Assembly (NCBI GenBank): GCA_013816805.1
Contig: JACDDS010000009.1
Span: 92,403 to 156,402 of the forward strand
Length of the DNA: 64,000 bases
From: Chitinophagales bacterium
Lineage (GTDB): Bacteria; Bacteroidota; Bacteroidia; Chitinophagales; UBA10324
Direction of reading: 5' to 3'
Position 1 is the stretch's first letter. Each line of letters starts with the position of its first letter. The notes under the pieces were generated by a model. That model did no database searches. It was not told the DNA's origin and saw nothing but the letters and a program-made list of their open reading frames with translations. Position numbers and translations under genes: made by a program. Shown piece after piece: positions 32,513 to 43,084 of this stretch.

Positions 32513-32529
32513 TTAAACAAGTGGTAAAA

Positions 32530-33594
32530 TTACAAATTAATTCGTACTCCCAGAGTATGAGTTCCGTTGAATGGAGTGGTAGTACGATACGCATAATCTA
32601 TCCCTATGGTGGGCCCATTCTGCTTCAATGGAATTTCAAACGTAATGCCCCCGGCAATACCGGTGAGGGAAGATACCCGTAACTGAGGATCAGTAATATT
32701 TTTTTCGTAGTTATAACCTCCGCGAATCATAATCAATTCCTTAAATGCATATTCTAAACCTAAACCAAATTGATCTTCAGAAAAAGAGTTGGAAGTAAAA
32801 TTAGCAGCAACAGTCAAACGATGCATTTTTTTGCCTGCTGAACCAAACTTGAAGTCGTATGCGCCACCTATATTCAATAAAGAGGGCAGCTGAAATCCCT
32901 GGGAACGCTGTTCAACAGTTAATGTATAATCACCTTGCGGTGCCTGGCCTAAAAAAGTCAAACCATCTCCGCCAAACGTCATTGGGGTCCCTACATTTCT
33001 AAGTGAAATTCCAAATTTTATTCTTGTTGGGTCAGAAGCAGGACCTGTAACATACTGGACACCTGCATCCACTGATGCTCCTAAAGCATGAACATTCGAA
33101 ATGCCTTCTGAGATGCCCCGAACTACAATGCCACCATAAATACTATTGGAGAAAACTTTTGAATAGGCTAAAGCAATATTAATGAACTGCGGACTGAAAT
33201 TCCCCAGGCCTCCTTCCGGTTGATCTTCGGTAGTAATAGGAATATCACCAAAATTAATAGACATGATATCAAGCCCTAAAACTCCTCCGCTTTTACCAAG
33301 ATTCTGAGAAATGCCAAAAGTATTAAATGAGATTCCAGTGCCTTGTAACCAATTGGTGTGAGAAAAAACAATCTCGGTTTTTTTTGTAAATGCGAGCCCC
33401 GCTACATTCAGGTTAAGAGATTCAATGCCTCTTACATTAGCTGTATTTATTCCATTCCAGCCTGAACTTCTCGCCCAGGGATTTATCAATAGTTCAGTAG
33501 CTCCGGCTTCACCCTGACGGTCCTTATTTCCTGCCCATACAGAAGAAGACAGAAGAAGAAAAAAAACGAAAGAAAGTTTTAGAAATCTCATCAT
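32530..33594 (-). CDS. PorV/PorQ-family outer-membrane protein
   Basis: A 354-residue protein with a signal peptide (residues 1-21, ending VWAG) and then a FadL-like barrel: GATELLINPWARSSGWNGIN (the PorV-like start with NPA/NPW), ANVRGIESLNLNVAGLAF, repeated amphipathic strands and a terminal GVRINL. Members carry or anchor type IX substrates at the outer membrane. It starts 23 bases after the 1265-residue type IX substrate gene, implying a dedicated partner. A second ATG three bases downstream is equally possible. Confidence 0.82.
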   Translation of the reverse strand: MMRFLKLSFVFFLLLSSSVWAGNKDRQGEAGATELLINPWARSSGWNGINTANVRGIESLNLNVAGLAFTKKTEIVFSHTNWLQGTGISFNTFGISQNLGKSGGVLGLDIMSINFGDIPITTEDQPEGGLGNFSPQFINIALAYSKVFSNSIYGGIVVRGISEGISNVHALGASVDAGVQYVTGPASDPTRIKFGISLRNVGTPMTFGGDGLTFLGQAPQGDYTLTVEQRSQGFQLPSLLNIGGAYDFKFGSAGKKMHRLTVAANFTSNSFSEDQFGLGLEYAFKELIMIRGGYNYEKNITDPQLRVSSLTGIAGGITFEIPLKQNGPTIGIDYAYRTTTPFNGTHTLGVRINL

Positions 33595-33617
33595 ATTTCG
33601 ATAGATTAAAAATTAAA

Positions 33618-36600
33618 TTAGTAGTTACTCAAGTCTGTTGGACGCATTACACCGAACCATTTTAATGTCTTTTCTCCTATGCCCGGTGCATCAATATGGA
33701 TAATGTACAATCCGCTTGCAATAGGAATATTTGCATCATTTGTTAAATCCCAGTTGACCGAGGTTATAGAAGCATCATCACGTTTAATGGTTTTTATCAA
33801 GGTTCCATCCAAAGCATAAATAGTAATAGTGCAAACTTTAGGCAGATTAGTAATTTTTATCACATTCTGCACTTTAGTTTGTTCATAGGCTGAATAGGCG
33901 TAATATGGATTAGGAACAATCCTTATGGTATCAAGAGCATTCACAGCCGTAAATAAATCTCCGCTCCGGGCCGCAATATTTGCAGTATTGAATAAATATT
34001 TAGGGAATCCCGCGCCAGCGGTCACATCCGTAACATATTTTTGATAAGGCTTGGTAACCCTGACTTTTATAGTGGTAGTGGTAGGGATTAAGCCATCCTG
34101 AAGGGACCGTAATTGAAATCCATTGGCAAGCAACGGAATCATCGTCCATGCCATGGTATAATATGCTATTCTTTTATCCGCAACTAAACCTGTAGTCAAC
34201 AGTCTTTGATAATTTGCTCCTTCATCGTATTTTGATCTGGTAATGTATACATACTGCATCCCACCCAGAACATAGCTGGTAAAGGTGTTTGAAACAATAC
34301 TGCTAGTTGGATCCCATAGCATGTCTCTCCCATTTTCACTGGTAAGCCACGAATTCTCTCCAAATATGATATTCAGCCTCTCTCCTGTTTCGGGATTTAT
34401 AGCATAACCAGGAAACCAGGAACGTCCGCGGTCATTAGGATTCTCCGATCCGTCTTTATTCCTGGAATTGGCTGCCCTCAGGTCCAGCTTTCCTTTATTG
34501 CCTTCAGTGAGGCTAAGGTCGGATTGAGTTTCTACTACTACGCAATGAGTCCATTTTGAAGTATCGGCTGTGAAAACAAGATCAAAGCTAATTAAGCTAT
34601 CAAGCGGATTGTTAACTCCCTGAGCCAGGTGACTATGCGCCAAAACGTCTGCCCATGCGGGTCCTATTACGTTATCATCCGATGTTAAGCGATAAGGAGC
34701 AATAATACCTCCTAACACATTTTCGTATACCTGGTTATCATCAAACCCTGAATAATCTGTAAAGTTTACAAGACCATTGGTTGGATCTGCTGTGCCCGAC
34801 CTTATCCAGTTGCTGTAGTCCGGGCCTTCAAAATCCGGGAAGCCAGCTAACCAGGGCTCCTGAGGATTCTCGAACTGCATTGTAGCACCAATATAACCGT
34901 TGTTATTGTTTGTTTGATCGGCTATGGGGCCTCCCGGATTACGTACTTGTTTTATAAATACAGACAAGCCCCAATCTGGTATAAGCTGCTCATTACTGGC
35001 ATTTATAGTAGTATCCGAAAATTTGGTTTCCCCTGTGCTTAAGTTAGTAAGATACCAATATGTGGAAGCTCCATTTAATATTTTGGATGATACCAGTGAA
35101 GTATCAACCAGACCTAATTCAAAATCTGCGTTGGGTATAATTTTAGGATTATAAACTTTTACACCAACTGGTCCTGCTCCTCCGTTATAAATTTGGTGAA
35201 AAATTTGGCCGGAGGGGCTGCTCAAAATTGCTTCTACGCTTTGCTGGGTAAGATCAGTAAATAATTCTCCATTCCCGGTACCTTCCTGTCTCATAATTTG
35301 TGGCCCGTCTCCATACGTGGAATTTAAAACCAATCCCCCGTTTTCGGGGCTAATTTTATGAGGAATACCACTATATGGTTTAATGTTTTTACGCCCCGGT
35401 AAATAGGGATGGGATTGTTTGGTGGTTACAATATTTACCACGTGTCCCGAAGTGTCTTTTATAGAATCAGTCTTAACAAAATTGTTATATGCATATGAAA
35501 TCAAACTGAAATAATAGGTTTTGTTATTTACCAGCTGTGTATTTCCAGTAGCAAAAGCATCCGTAGTAACTAATAGCGTATGCTTGATACCCTGATCTGC
35601 TCCTTCTACTTCCAGAGTAGGAACGGTAGCATCGAGGTTGGGGTCATAGTCAAGATTTACCAGTTTACTAACTCCATCCTTAACGTCTTCCTGCAGAATT
35701 AATCTTGCTTTTGATGGATCGCTGAAATCCTGTGCTGTTACGTTTGAATTAGCGAGCTGATATAATTGATAACCCTGGAAAGCATATATAGAATCCGCTA
35801 CTCCTAAAATAGCAATTTCAGGATCAGATATTTTAAAGTTCTCAATCTGTTCTGTATTATTAATAGATAAAACCAAAGCTCTGTCCAGTTCAACAATAGA
35901 AAGATCAGGTGCAGGCGGGCCTTCTAATAATTGGAAGCAATGATCAAATAAAGCTTGTGCTTTTTTATCAGCCTGTTCTAACAAACCAAAGTTTGGGCAA
36001 GGATACGTGCCTATAGGAGGCCGAACCCAAACCACACCTACTATTATATCATTGGATGTTCCCGGATCAAGGCGGAAAGGGCCCGATGCTTCAATTTCAC
36101 GCCGATCAGCAAATACATCTTTCGCGGAGCATTCCGACCAGCCCGGCCCCGAAGGATCATCTGGAAAAACAAATTTAGTAGGCACGCACGAACCCGATCC
36201 ATGGCAATATGCATCACCTCCATAAATAAATGGAGTTCCATCTTTCCAGGTACCAGAAAGATATCCATAATAATCTCCTGCATTTTCCGGATTGCCCTGA
36301 AGTGTAAAGTCATTATTATAATATAAAAAAGAAGACATACCCAACTCCACACCATACTGATTTAATGGTCCTCTGAAATAATCAATACCAAGATAAGGAG
36401 GTTGTCTTCCATAGCTCAATGCACAAACAGAACCTCCATCTACAGCTTCTCCGTTATATATTATCCCGAGCCCGGTTTCAACATTACATCCTACATAATC
36501 ATCCACATAGCAGCCTAAATCGGGATCCAACCACTGACCCATAAAAGCACTATCCAATGGTGAAGTAGCTTTATTAAGCAGCTGGTATTTATAAAAAGTC

Positions 36601-37415
36601 ATGTTATTTACTTCATCATTGGTTTTAAAACCAAAAGCCAATGCATGTACTTCAAGCCCTATAGCAGTAGCTCCTGTTTCTGTATGTATATTTCCTTTAT
36701 CATTATAAACCCACCAGATCATCTGATCTGCATAGGTAGCTTTGCTGCATGTTTGATCAATAATCGGATAATCTCCATAAGTAGGGTCATAATAGCCATT
36801 ATTATCAACATCATAAAAAGGAGCCATATTCCTATTCCCTACATTAGCATTATAAGGATTTCCGTTTCCCGGCCATTTCAAAATATCATCAGGAACCTGT
36901 GAGGGGCTGAGTGGAATAGGGTTACTTTTTAAAATGACATTTAAAAAAGAATCAATCTCAGATCCGAACACCTGAAAATGGGTATCCCATAAACGACAGG
37001 TAGCTTTATCCACTGTTCCATCATCATTCAATGGCCCGGGAAAAAAATCATTTCCGTTCTGCCTGTAAGTTTGGGCAGCCACTTTAAGCTGGCCCTGCGC
37101 ATCGAAACCGCCCACCCATACGGCACCAGCAAACATAGAGCTGGGATTTTCAGGCTGGCCCTGCTGGTGTTTGGGCACTTCGTACTTCGCATTATTATCT
37201 AAATCCCACCACAGATCTCCACCGTTCTGGATAAGGGCACGAACATTATTTATTTCGAGATTAATAGAATGAGAAGCAGGCGCACAATCTGCTGCGGAAA
37301 TTTTATCTGATTGCGCTAACCTGCCAGGCATATTTACATTTTCTTTTGCCCAGGAAATAATGGTAAAGAGGCAGAAGAAAGGTAAAAGGGAAATAATCTT
37401 TCTTGATTTTATCAT
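33618..37415 (-). CDS. very large secreted protein with type IX-type C-terminal domain
   Basis: A 1265-residue protein with a signal peptide (residues 1-22), long beta-rich regions with repeated Asp/Asn/Gly loops, a YYFSLISYAYNNF fibronectin-like stretch near the middle, and a C-terminal domain starting IRIVPNPYYAYSAYE and ending LYIIHIDAPGIGEKTLKWFGVMRP. This is the sorting-domain type of Bacteroidota surface proteins. No catalytic domain recognised. It lies between a TonB receptor and a PorV-like protein, 20 and 23 bases apart. Confidence 0.75.
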   Translation of the reverse strand: MIKSRKIISLLPFFCLFTIISWAKENVNMPGRLAQSDKISAADCAPASHSINLEINNVRALIQNGGDLWWDLDNNAKYEVPKHQQGQPENPSSMFAGAVWVGGFDAQGQLKVAAQTYRQNGNDFFPGPLNDDGTVDKATCRLWDTHFQVFGSEIDSFLNVILKSNPIPLSPSQVPDDILKWPGNGNPYNANVGNRNMAPFYDVDNNGYYDPTYGDYPIIDQTCSKATYADQMIWWVYNDKGNIHTETGATAIGLEVHALAFGFKTNDEVNNMTFYKYQLLNKATSPLDSAFMGQWLDPDLGCYVDDYVGCNVETGLGIIYNGEAVDGGSVCALSYGRQPPYLGIDYFRGPLNQYGVELGMSSFLYYNNDFTLQGNPENAGDYYGYLSGTWKDGTPFIYGGDAYCHGSGSCVPTKFVFPDDPSGPGWSECSAKDVFADRREIEASGPFRLDPGTSNDIIVGVVWVRPPIGTYPCPNFGLLEQADKKAQALFDHCFQLLEGPPAPDLSIVELDRALVLSINNTEQIENFKISDPEIAILGVADSIYAFQGYQLYQLANSNVTAQDFSDPSKARLILQEDVKDGVSKLVNLDYDPNLDATVPTLEVEGADQGIKHTLLVTTDAFATGNTQLVNNKTYYFSLISYAYNNFVKTDSIKDTSGHVVNIVTTKQSHPYLPGRKNIKPYSGIPHKISPENGGLVLNSTYGDGPQIMRQEGTGNGELFTDLTQQSVEAILSSPSGQIFHQIYNGGAGPVGVKVYNPKIIPNADFELGLVDTSLVSSKILNGASTYWYLTNLSTGETKFSDTTINASNEQLIPDWGLSVFIKQVRNPGGPIADQTNNNNGYIGATMQFENPQEPWLAGFPDFEGPDYSNWIRSGTADPTNGLVNFTDYSGFDDNQVYENVLGGIIAPYRLTSDDNVIGPAWADVLAHSHLAQGVNNPLDSLISFDLVFTADTSKWTHCVVVETQSDLSLTEGNKGKLDLRAANSRNKDGSENPNDRGRSWFPGYAINPETGERLNIIFGENSWLTSENGRDMLWDPTSSIVSNTFTSYVLGGMQYVYITRSKYDEGANYQRLLTTGLVADKRIAYYTMAWTMIPLLANGFQLRSLQDGLIPTTTTIKVRVTKPYQKYVTDVTAGAGFPKYLFNTANIAARSGDLFTAVNALDTIRIVPNPYYAYSAYEQTKVQNVIKITNLPKVCTITIYALDGTLIKTIKRDDASITSVNWDLTNDANIPIASGLYIIHIDAPGIGEKTLKWFGVMRPTDLSNY

Positions 37416-37435
37416 GATTTGATCTTTCTTAAATA

Positions 37436-40400
37436 TTAGAAATTAAGTACTGCTCCCAGGCGAATGGTTCTCGGCAAGGAGTAATTCCCCGGATTATTTA
37501 CAGCAATATTATACAGCAAAGAAAATGATTGGGGATCAAGCTGTCTTGCTGCATAATCCTGACCACCGGCCGATGCCAGATAACCATCATCATTTGGGTT
37601 TCCGGTATAGCCATACACGCTGATCACATTATTCGCATTTAACAGGTTTTCCACCAACAGGTATACATTTAAATATAATCCTTTATCAGGCTGCTCGCCT
37701 TTTATCTTAAAGTCTTTATCTACCCGTGCATTCATCCGGAAAGTCCAGGGAAGGCGGGAACCATTTGGATTACCCTCAGTAGATGATTGTGTTGCTACAC
37801 CATTGATTTGGGTTGGAGTAGATGTTGATTGACGGGTATACGGGGTACCGGAACCAGCGATCAGAATTAAATTCAATCCTGTGTTTGCCAGTAACTGTTT
37901 ATCACTCTGCCCGAACAATGGACCATTATAATTTTTTCCCTCGCCATAACGATAGTCTACCAGGAGGTTTATATTATGCCGCTGATCATAACTGAATGGC
38001 AAGATAGTACGGATATTAGGCTCACCCGAATTAATCAGGTTTAGTGATGATGTAGCATCAGAACCGGTACCGTTGGCAAACTGAAGCGTGTAATTTGCAT
38101 CGAGTTTAACATTTTTAATTCTTCGTAATTCGTAGGTAAGCTGAAATGATTGAACCGTGCCAAAGTCATAATTTCCGTAGGTAGTATAATTAACAGGATA
38201 GGCATAAAGTATTTTTACTGCCTGAATATTGTCTTTTAATTCCCGGTAAGTTGCAGAAAGAGTTAAGGCCGAAGAAGAACCTAATGCCTGCTTGAAACCG
38301 ACCTGAAAATCAATGGTTCGCTCTGGTTTTAAATTCGGATTGTTAATGAAGCTGTTGTTAGTTCCTTTTAAAAAATAATATTGAACCGGTGTAGCACGCA
38401 GGCCTACTAATGGTCTCTGCGAGAGTACATCATAATGGGCAAAAAAGAGTGCCTGGTCTGATATTGGAAAAGAAAAAGCAATACGGGGCATTATTGTAAA
38501 CTGTGGATTATAGTCTGTAAAACCCTCAGGCCCTAAATTCAGGCTTTCTGTATTCGTGTTTACAAGATAGGGCGTGATGGTTTTAGTAGCTGTTAATAAT
38601 GCTATATCATTAGGATTATTTACTACAGCACCTTGCGCACTGTACCACGTACCATTATGCCGGTAACCTACAATCTTGGTTGGGTCAGGAAGGTCATTTA
38701 CATAGACATAAAAGTCGTCTCCAATGTTAGAAGGATGGTCTCCGAACTGAGATACCTCTCCCGCTGTGCGTATCGGATATAAAGAATACGGATCCTTTAA
38801 AACTTTCTGATTGGCATCAAAACGGTCAACGCGCAAGCCAATATTAAAAATGAGGTCTTTAAAATTAAATTTATCCTGGATATAGGCTGCTGCATATACA
38901 GGTCTGAAGGCTGCTGAATTGCGTGTGAAATTGCCGTTTGCATCTTTCTGGTTAAAAAAATCATCAAGCGTAGGCTGTTTTTTTAAAACATTACCTAAAT
39001 AATCATACCCGTAATAATCGACAAAGCTGCTCCCGCTATTCAATAATTCATCCGGACTAAACATGCTTAAGCTTAATTGACTTGGATCTAGTTCATCAAT
39101 GTAAATGAAATCGGTACCGTTCACAGGTAACCCTAATGATTGGCGCAATGCCTTATCAAAGTAGGATTGATCCCCTTCCACATACCCGCGGTTATATCTT
39201 ACGGTGTCAAGAAAAACACCACTATTATCATATACGGGGATTGGATTGGTTTTATCAAGTGAAGCTATTTGATTGTTAGTAAGCTGCCGCGCCTGTTGCC
39301 ACAATCCTACCGGTAAAACAGTATAGCCGCGGTCAATCCGTTGCTCGTATTCAAATCCAAACTCCAATGCATGTCGTCCCTTTTCTCCTTTAGTAGCATT
39401 CACAATGTCAACAGAAGCATTTAATGAGAGGCGCAGTTGATCCCTGTTAAGGATACCATAGCTAAAAATGGGATAGCCCGAACCAGCAAATATGGAATAA
39501 GCGCTTGTATTGCTAAAAGGTATAATACCATTTATTATTCCTCCCCCATTAAGAATATCAAATATATTTTGATAAAAACCTGCAGGATCATTTCCAATCA
39601 ACTGATAATATTCCTTTGTATAATTAGCCAAATAAGGATTCAGGCTACCGGGTTCAAAGGTGGTAAGTGTATCCTGATAGCCCAATAATAACCAACCCGT
39701 TAAACCGGTAATCGAATCTTTTCCAAAGCCATAAATCGGTTGATTGTAGGTATTAAACTTTCCAACATAACCATAGTCGAAGGCATTCCGTCCTAAATTT
39801 TTATCTCCATTGGTGGAATAGAACTTAGTGTAATCTGTCTGTATGGAATAAAAGGCGTTTTGAAAAATTGTAGCGGATTTATTGGATTCTCCTGAAGCGG
39901 TAGGAAACCGCTGGGTAAACCTCACAAATCCTCTGTAGGTGTTATCCTTTTCATAATTATTCCCTTCCTGGGAATTCAAAAGATTTCTCGCAAACGTATT
40001 ATTATAGAAACGGCTCAAAACTCCATCTGCGCCTACAATTAAATTCAAGTATTTGTTAAGCTGAAAATCCAATTTGCCTGTAAAGCGATAATCATTATTG
40101 GCATCATTCTGATAACGGTCAATTTCTTCGAGATCATCCGCTTTAAGAAAGGAAGATGCAGGAACAAAACCTACAGAGCTTGGAGAAGGAGCCAATGGAT
40201 TCTCATGCAGGTTTTTCAGTACGTCGTCTTTAACTTTGTAAAGCTGTACTGCCGACAATCCTCCAGCAGTATGTTCATATTCACCCGATACAAAAAATCC
40301 GACTTTTGTAGATGCACTATCAGTTTTTCGATTCTTTGTAAAAGCCGGGCCTGAAAGATTGAAGCTGGCCAGATTGTATCCGGCTCCATCGAGCAATTCT

Positions 40401-41110
40401 GAAGTTTCCAGTTCCAGGCCGCCGCTGTATTGCTGAGATGGGCCACGGGTTGTAATGTTAATTACCCCACCTGTTGCATCACCATACCGTGAAGGTATTC
40501 CTCCTGTGAGCACCGTTAGCTGCTCTATGGAACTTGCAGGTAAGCTAAGCCCTCCCCGCATCGGAATGCCATCAACATAATACTTATTGGAATAATCCCT
40601 GGACCCGTTAATATTAAATCCGGCACCATTATCTTTTTGAAAAACACCCGCAGAAAGCGCTGCATAGTTATTTACTCCCCGTGTACTTATGTTTTTTATT
40701 TCATCTTTGGTGATTGTACTTCCGGTAGTGGTTTTATCGGGTTCCACTAATTTTTGTGTCGAAATCACAATATCCGGTAATGTAGAAACACTTGATTTCA
40801 ATGCTACATCCTGGAATGAAATTCTATCGGAAGTTACAATAATTCCAGTGTATACTTTAGGTTGAAATCCGAGATAGGAAACTTTTACATCATAGGTGCC
40901 CGGCACAATGGGCTTAATAGCATAATTTCCATTATCATCAGTTTCTCCATATCCTTTTTGGGCACCATTTTGCTCCAGTACAACATTTGCAAAAGGAACT
41001 CCTTGCTTATTAGATTCGTCGTAAACCTTTCCCTGAAGGGAACCGGTTTGAGCGTGAATTTGATTTAAAATAAATAAGGAAAAAACAATAAGGGTGTAGA
41101 TTTTTCTCAT
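37436..41110 (-). CDS. TonB-dependent receptor with CarboxypepD_reg-like domain
   Basis: A 1224-residue outer-membrane receptor. Signal peptide (1-20), regulatory-like domain (GSLQGKVYDESNKQGVPFANVVLEQNG, to about 105), plug (VNNYAALSAGVFQKDNG, VDGIPMRGGLSLPASSIEQLTVLTGGIPSRYG), then a 22-strand-sized barrel ending LPRTIRLGAVLNF. Ligand unknown. No SusD partner follows; instead the downstream genes are the type IX substrate and PorV-like barrel, so this is not a Sus-type glycan locus. Confidence 0.9.
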   Translation of the reverse strand: MRKIYTLIVFSLFILNQIHAQTGSLQGKVYDESNKQGVPFANVVLEQNGAQKGYGETDDNGNYAIKPIVPGTYDVKVSYLGFQPKVYTGIIVTSDRISFQDVALKSSVSTLPDIVISTQKLVEPDKTTTGSTITKDEIKNISTRGVNNYAALSAGVFQKDNGAGFNINGSRDYSNKYYVDGIPMRGGLSLPASSIEQLTVLTGGIPSRYGDATGGVINITTRGPSQQYSGGLELETSELLDGAGYNLASFNLSGPAFTKNRKTDSASTKVGFFVSGEYEHTAGGLSAVQLYKVKDDVLKNLHENPLAPSPSSVGFVPASSFLKADDLEEIDRYQNDANNDYRFTGKLDFQLNKYLNLIVGADGVLSRFYNNTFARNLLNSQEGNNYEKDNTYRGFVRFTQRFPTASGESNKSATIFQNAFYSIQTDYTKFYSTNGDKNLGRNAFDYGYVGKFNTYNQPIYGFGKDSITGLTGWLLLGYQDTLTTFEPGSLNPYLANYTKEYYQLIGNDPAGFYQNIFDILNGGGIINGIIPFSNTSAYSIFAGSGYPIFSYGILNRDQLRLSLNASVDIVNATKGEKGRHALEFGFEYEQRIDRGYTVLPVGLWQQARQLTNNQIASLDKTNPIPVYDNSGVFLDTVRYNRGYVEGDQSYFDKALRQSLGLPVNGTDFIYIDELDPSQLSLSMFSPDELLNSGSSFVDYYGYDYLGNVLKKQPTLDDFFNQKDANGNFTRNSAAFRPVYAAAYIQDKFNFKDLIFNIGLRVDRFDANQKVLKDPYSLYPIRTAGEVSQFGDHPSNIGDDFYVYVNDLPDPTKIVGYRHNGTWYSAQGAVVNNPNDIALLTATKTITPYLVNTNTESLNLGPEGFTDYNPQFTIMPRIAFSFPISDQALFFAHYDVLSQRPLVGLRATPVQYYFLKGTNNSFINNPNLKPERTIDFQVGFKQALGSSSALTLSATYRELKDNIQAVKILYAYPVNYTTYGNYDFGTVQSFQLTYELRRIKNVKLDANYTLQFANGTGSDATSSLNLINSGEPNIRTILPFSYDQRHNINLLVDYRYGEGKNYNGPLFGQSDKQLLANTGLNLILIAGSGTPYTRQSTSTPTQINGVATQSSTEGNPNGSRLPWTFRMNARVDKDFKIKGEQPDKGLYLNVYLLVENLLNANNVISVYGYTGNPNDDGYLASAGGQDYAARQLDPQSFSLLYNIAVNNPGNYSLPRTIRLGAVLNF

Positions 41111-41151
41111 GCGGAAGAATCATTTGGTTTGGTTCAAAATGCTCAAAGTGG

Positions 41152-41159
41152 CAAATATA
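41152..41159 (-). promoter_or_regulatory. TAnnTTTG promoter box (TATATTTG) of the receptor operon
   Basis: An exact -7 consensus on the minus strand, about 41 bases upstream of the receptor start at 41110. No clear TTG -33 box at standard spacing. Confidence 0.5.
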
Positions 41160-41218
41160 TAATCTAAATCGGAATTAAATGTAGCACTAAAAATCAAGCT
41201 ATTATCACTTCAATCTTC

Positions 41219-42175
41219 TTATGACAAACCTTTGACACTATTGGATAAGGCAGCGATTTTTTCCAGCAATACAAGGGAAATTTTCTTTTTTGACTCGAAA
41301 CTTTTTCCGGCAATGTGAGGAGTAAATATTACTTTACCCGTATGCACCAATTGCTCAAAAATCATTCTTTCAGATTCAGAATGTGTTTCGAATTTTTCAT
41401 TTTCATAAACATCGAGGGCTGCACCAAGTACTTTGCCTTGCTTAAGCGCCTGCAATAGATCGGAATGGTTGATTACCCTTCCCCTAGAAGTATTAATAAT
41501 GTAAATGGGCTTTTTAAATAGATCAAAATATTCTAATGAGATTAAATATTCTGTGTCCGATGCAAGCGGAACATGTAAACTGATTATCTCTGCAGTTTGA
41601 AATATTTCCGCCATTGTTTTTTCTGCTCCGTACCGGTCAGAATAATTTTTTAAAAACCTGTCGTACACAAATACATTCATTCCAAATACAGAAAGTTTTT
41701 TAGCAAAGGCTTTTCCGGTATTTCCATAACCAATAATTCCAATAGTTTTTCCCTCCAGCTCATGCACCCTGTTTTCTTCTACAAGCCACTTCATCTGTTG
41801 TGTTTCGAAGGATGATTTTGTTATGTTGTGAAATATTGACAACAGCAACCCCATTGCATGTTCTCCTACCGAATTAGCATTGCCTTCTGGTGAATTGATG
41901 CAAGCGATATTTTTTGACTTTGCAAATTCCGTATCAATATTTTCCATGCCGGATCCTGCACGTGCAATAAATTTTAAGGTGGTTGCCTGTTCTAAAACTT
42001 TTTTGTCCAGAAGAATTCGGGTAGCTATTATAATGCCCGTGTAACCATCAATACAATGGAAAAGATCAGCCCTCAAAATTGTAGGCTTGTAATCAACCGT
42101 AAATCCCATTTGATGCAATCCTTCAATTAACATTGAATCACAATTATCCGTTATCAATATCTGTGGTGATGCCAT
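41219..42175 (-). CDS. D-2-hydroxyacid dehydrogenase (SerA-like)
   Basis: A 318-residue NAD-dependent enzyme of the D-2-hydroxyacid dehydrogenase family: FIARAGSGMENID, NAD loop GIIGYGNTGKAFAKKL, IINTSRGRVINHSDLLQAL with the catalytic-region Arg, and FTPHIAGKS with the catalytic His. It may be phosphoglycerate dehydrogenase (serine synthesis), but there is no ACT domain and other acids are possible. It starts 7 bases after the rsmA stop. Confidence 0.85.
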   Translation of the reverse strand: MASPQILITDNCDSMLIEGLHQMGFTVDYKPTILRADLFHCIDGYTGIIIATRILLDKKVLEQATTLKFIARAGSGMENIDTEFAKSKNIACINSPEGNANSVGEHAMGLLLSIFHNITKSSFETQQMKWLVEENRVHELEGKTIGIIGYGNTGKAFAKKLSVFGMNVFVYDRFLKNYSDRYGAEKTMAEIFQTAEIISLHVPLASDTEYLISLEYFDLFKKPIYIINTSRGRVINHSDLLQALKQGKVLGAALDVYENEKFETHSESERMIFEQLVHTGKVIFTPHIAGKSFESKKKISLVLLEKIAALSNSVKGLS

Positions 42176-42182
42176 TTGGAAT

Positions 42183-42965
42183 TTAATTTTGAATAGTTGT
42201 GGTAGCAGCTATTTGGTTGCTTAGTTCGATCCATTCATTAACCGATAACTGTTCAGGACGAAGGCTAAAAACAGGCCGAGCTATAATTTCAGGACTAAGA
42301 TTCAATTCACCAAGTCCATTGCGAAGCGTTTTTCGCCTTTTTCCAAAAGCGGCCTTTACCATTTTCCGTAATAATTTTTCATTAATAATTTGCTTTTGTT
42401 CCGCTTTTCGCCTCATGCAGATTACTGCCGAGGTGACCTTGGGTGGAGGCAAAAAGCTCATTGCAGGAACATCAAATAAATATTCACAATCATAAAAGCT
42501 CTGCACCAATACGCTTAAAATTCCATATTCCTTATTACCATGCACAGAGGTAATGCGCTGTGCTACCTCTTTTTGAAACATCCCTACCATTAATGGAATG
42601 CGGGATTTATTCTCAAGTATTTTAAAAACAATTTGTGAAGAAATATTGTACGGGAAATTCCCTATAATGTTAAAGGAATTACACTCGATCTTATTAAGAT
42701 CCATTTCCAAAAAATCATCAAAAAAAATTTTCTTTTGCAGGGACGGAAATTTGGTTTTTAAAAAATTCACCATCCGCTCATCAAATTCCACTGCATAAAA
42801 ATCAAAATCCCTTTCATCAATAAAATACTTTGTCAGCATACCTGTTCCTGGGCCTATCTCAAGTGTGGCAGATTTATTATTTTTTACAAGGAATGTATCA
42901 ACAATCTTTTTGGCTATATTTTCGTCCGCCAAAAAGTGCTGACCCAATGATTTTTTCGCAAGCAT
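42183..42965 (-). CDS. rsmA: 16S rRNA dimethyladenosine transferase RsmA (KsgA)
   Basis: A 260-residue methyltransferase with KKSLGQHFLADENIAKKIV, SAM loop IGPGTGMLTKYF, catalytic IIGNFPYNISSQIVFKIL, and SFLPPPKVTSAVI. It dimethylates A1518 and A1519 of 16S rRNA in ribosome assembly. The divergent promoter region to the aminopeptidase is 119 bases. Confidence 0.96.
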   Translation of the reverse strand: MLAKKSLGQHFLADENIAKKIVDTFLVKNNKSATLEIGPGTGMLTKYFIDERDFDFYAVEFDERMVNFLKTKFPSLQKKIFFDDFLEMDLNKIECNSFNIIGNFPYNISSQIVFKILENKSRIPLMVGMFQKEVAQRITSVHGNKEYGILSVLVQSFYDCEYLFDVPAMSFLPPPKVTSAVICMRRKAEQKQIINEKLLRKMVKAAFGKRRKTLRNGLGELNLSPEIIARPVFSLRPEQLSVNEWIELSNQIAATTTIQN

Positions 42966-43031
42966 TTTTTCAATTTACAGTGTTTCATCAAACTGGACTA
43001 AAATCATGATCTTTTCGGTTAATTTTTAATT

Positions 43032-43064
43032 TTTGCAACGTCAGTATACGGTTTACTATTTTTG
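43032..43064 (+). promoter_or_regulatory. promoter of the aminopeptidase-pdxA operon
   Basis: TTTG at 43032-43035 and TATTTTTG at 43057-43064, separated by 21 bases, matches the Bacteroidota TTTG/TAnnTTTG pattern. The start codon is at 43085, giving a leader of about 17 bases. Confidence 0.65.
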
Positions 43065-43084
43065 TCAGATTCTTAGCTATCGAT

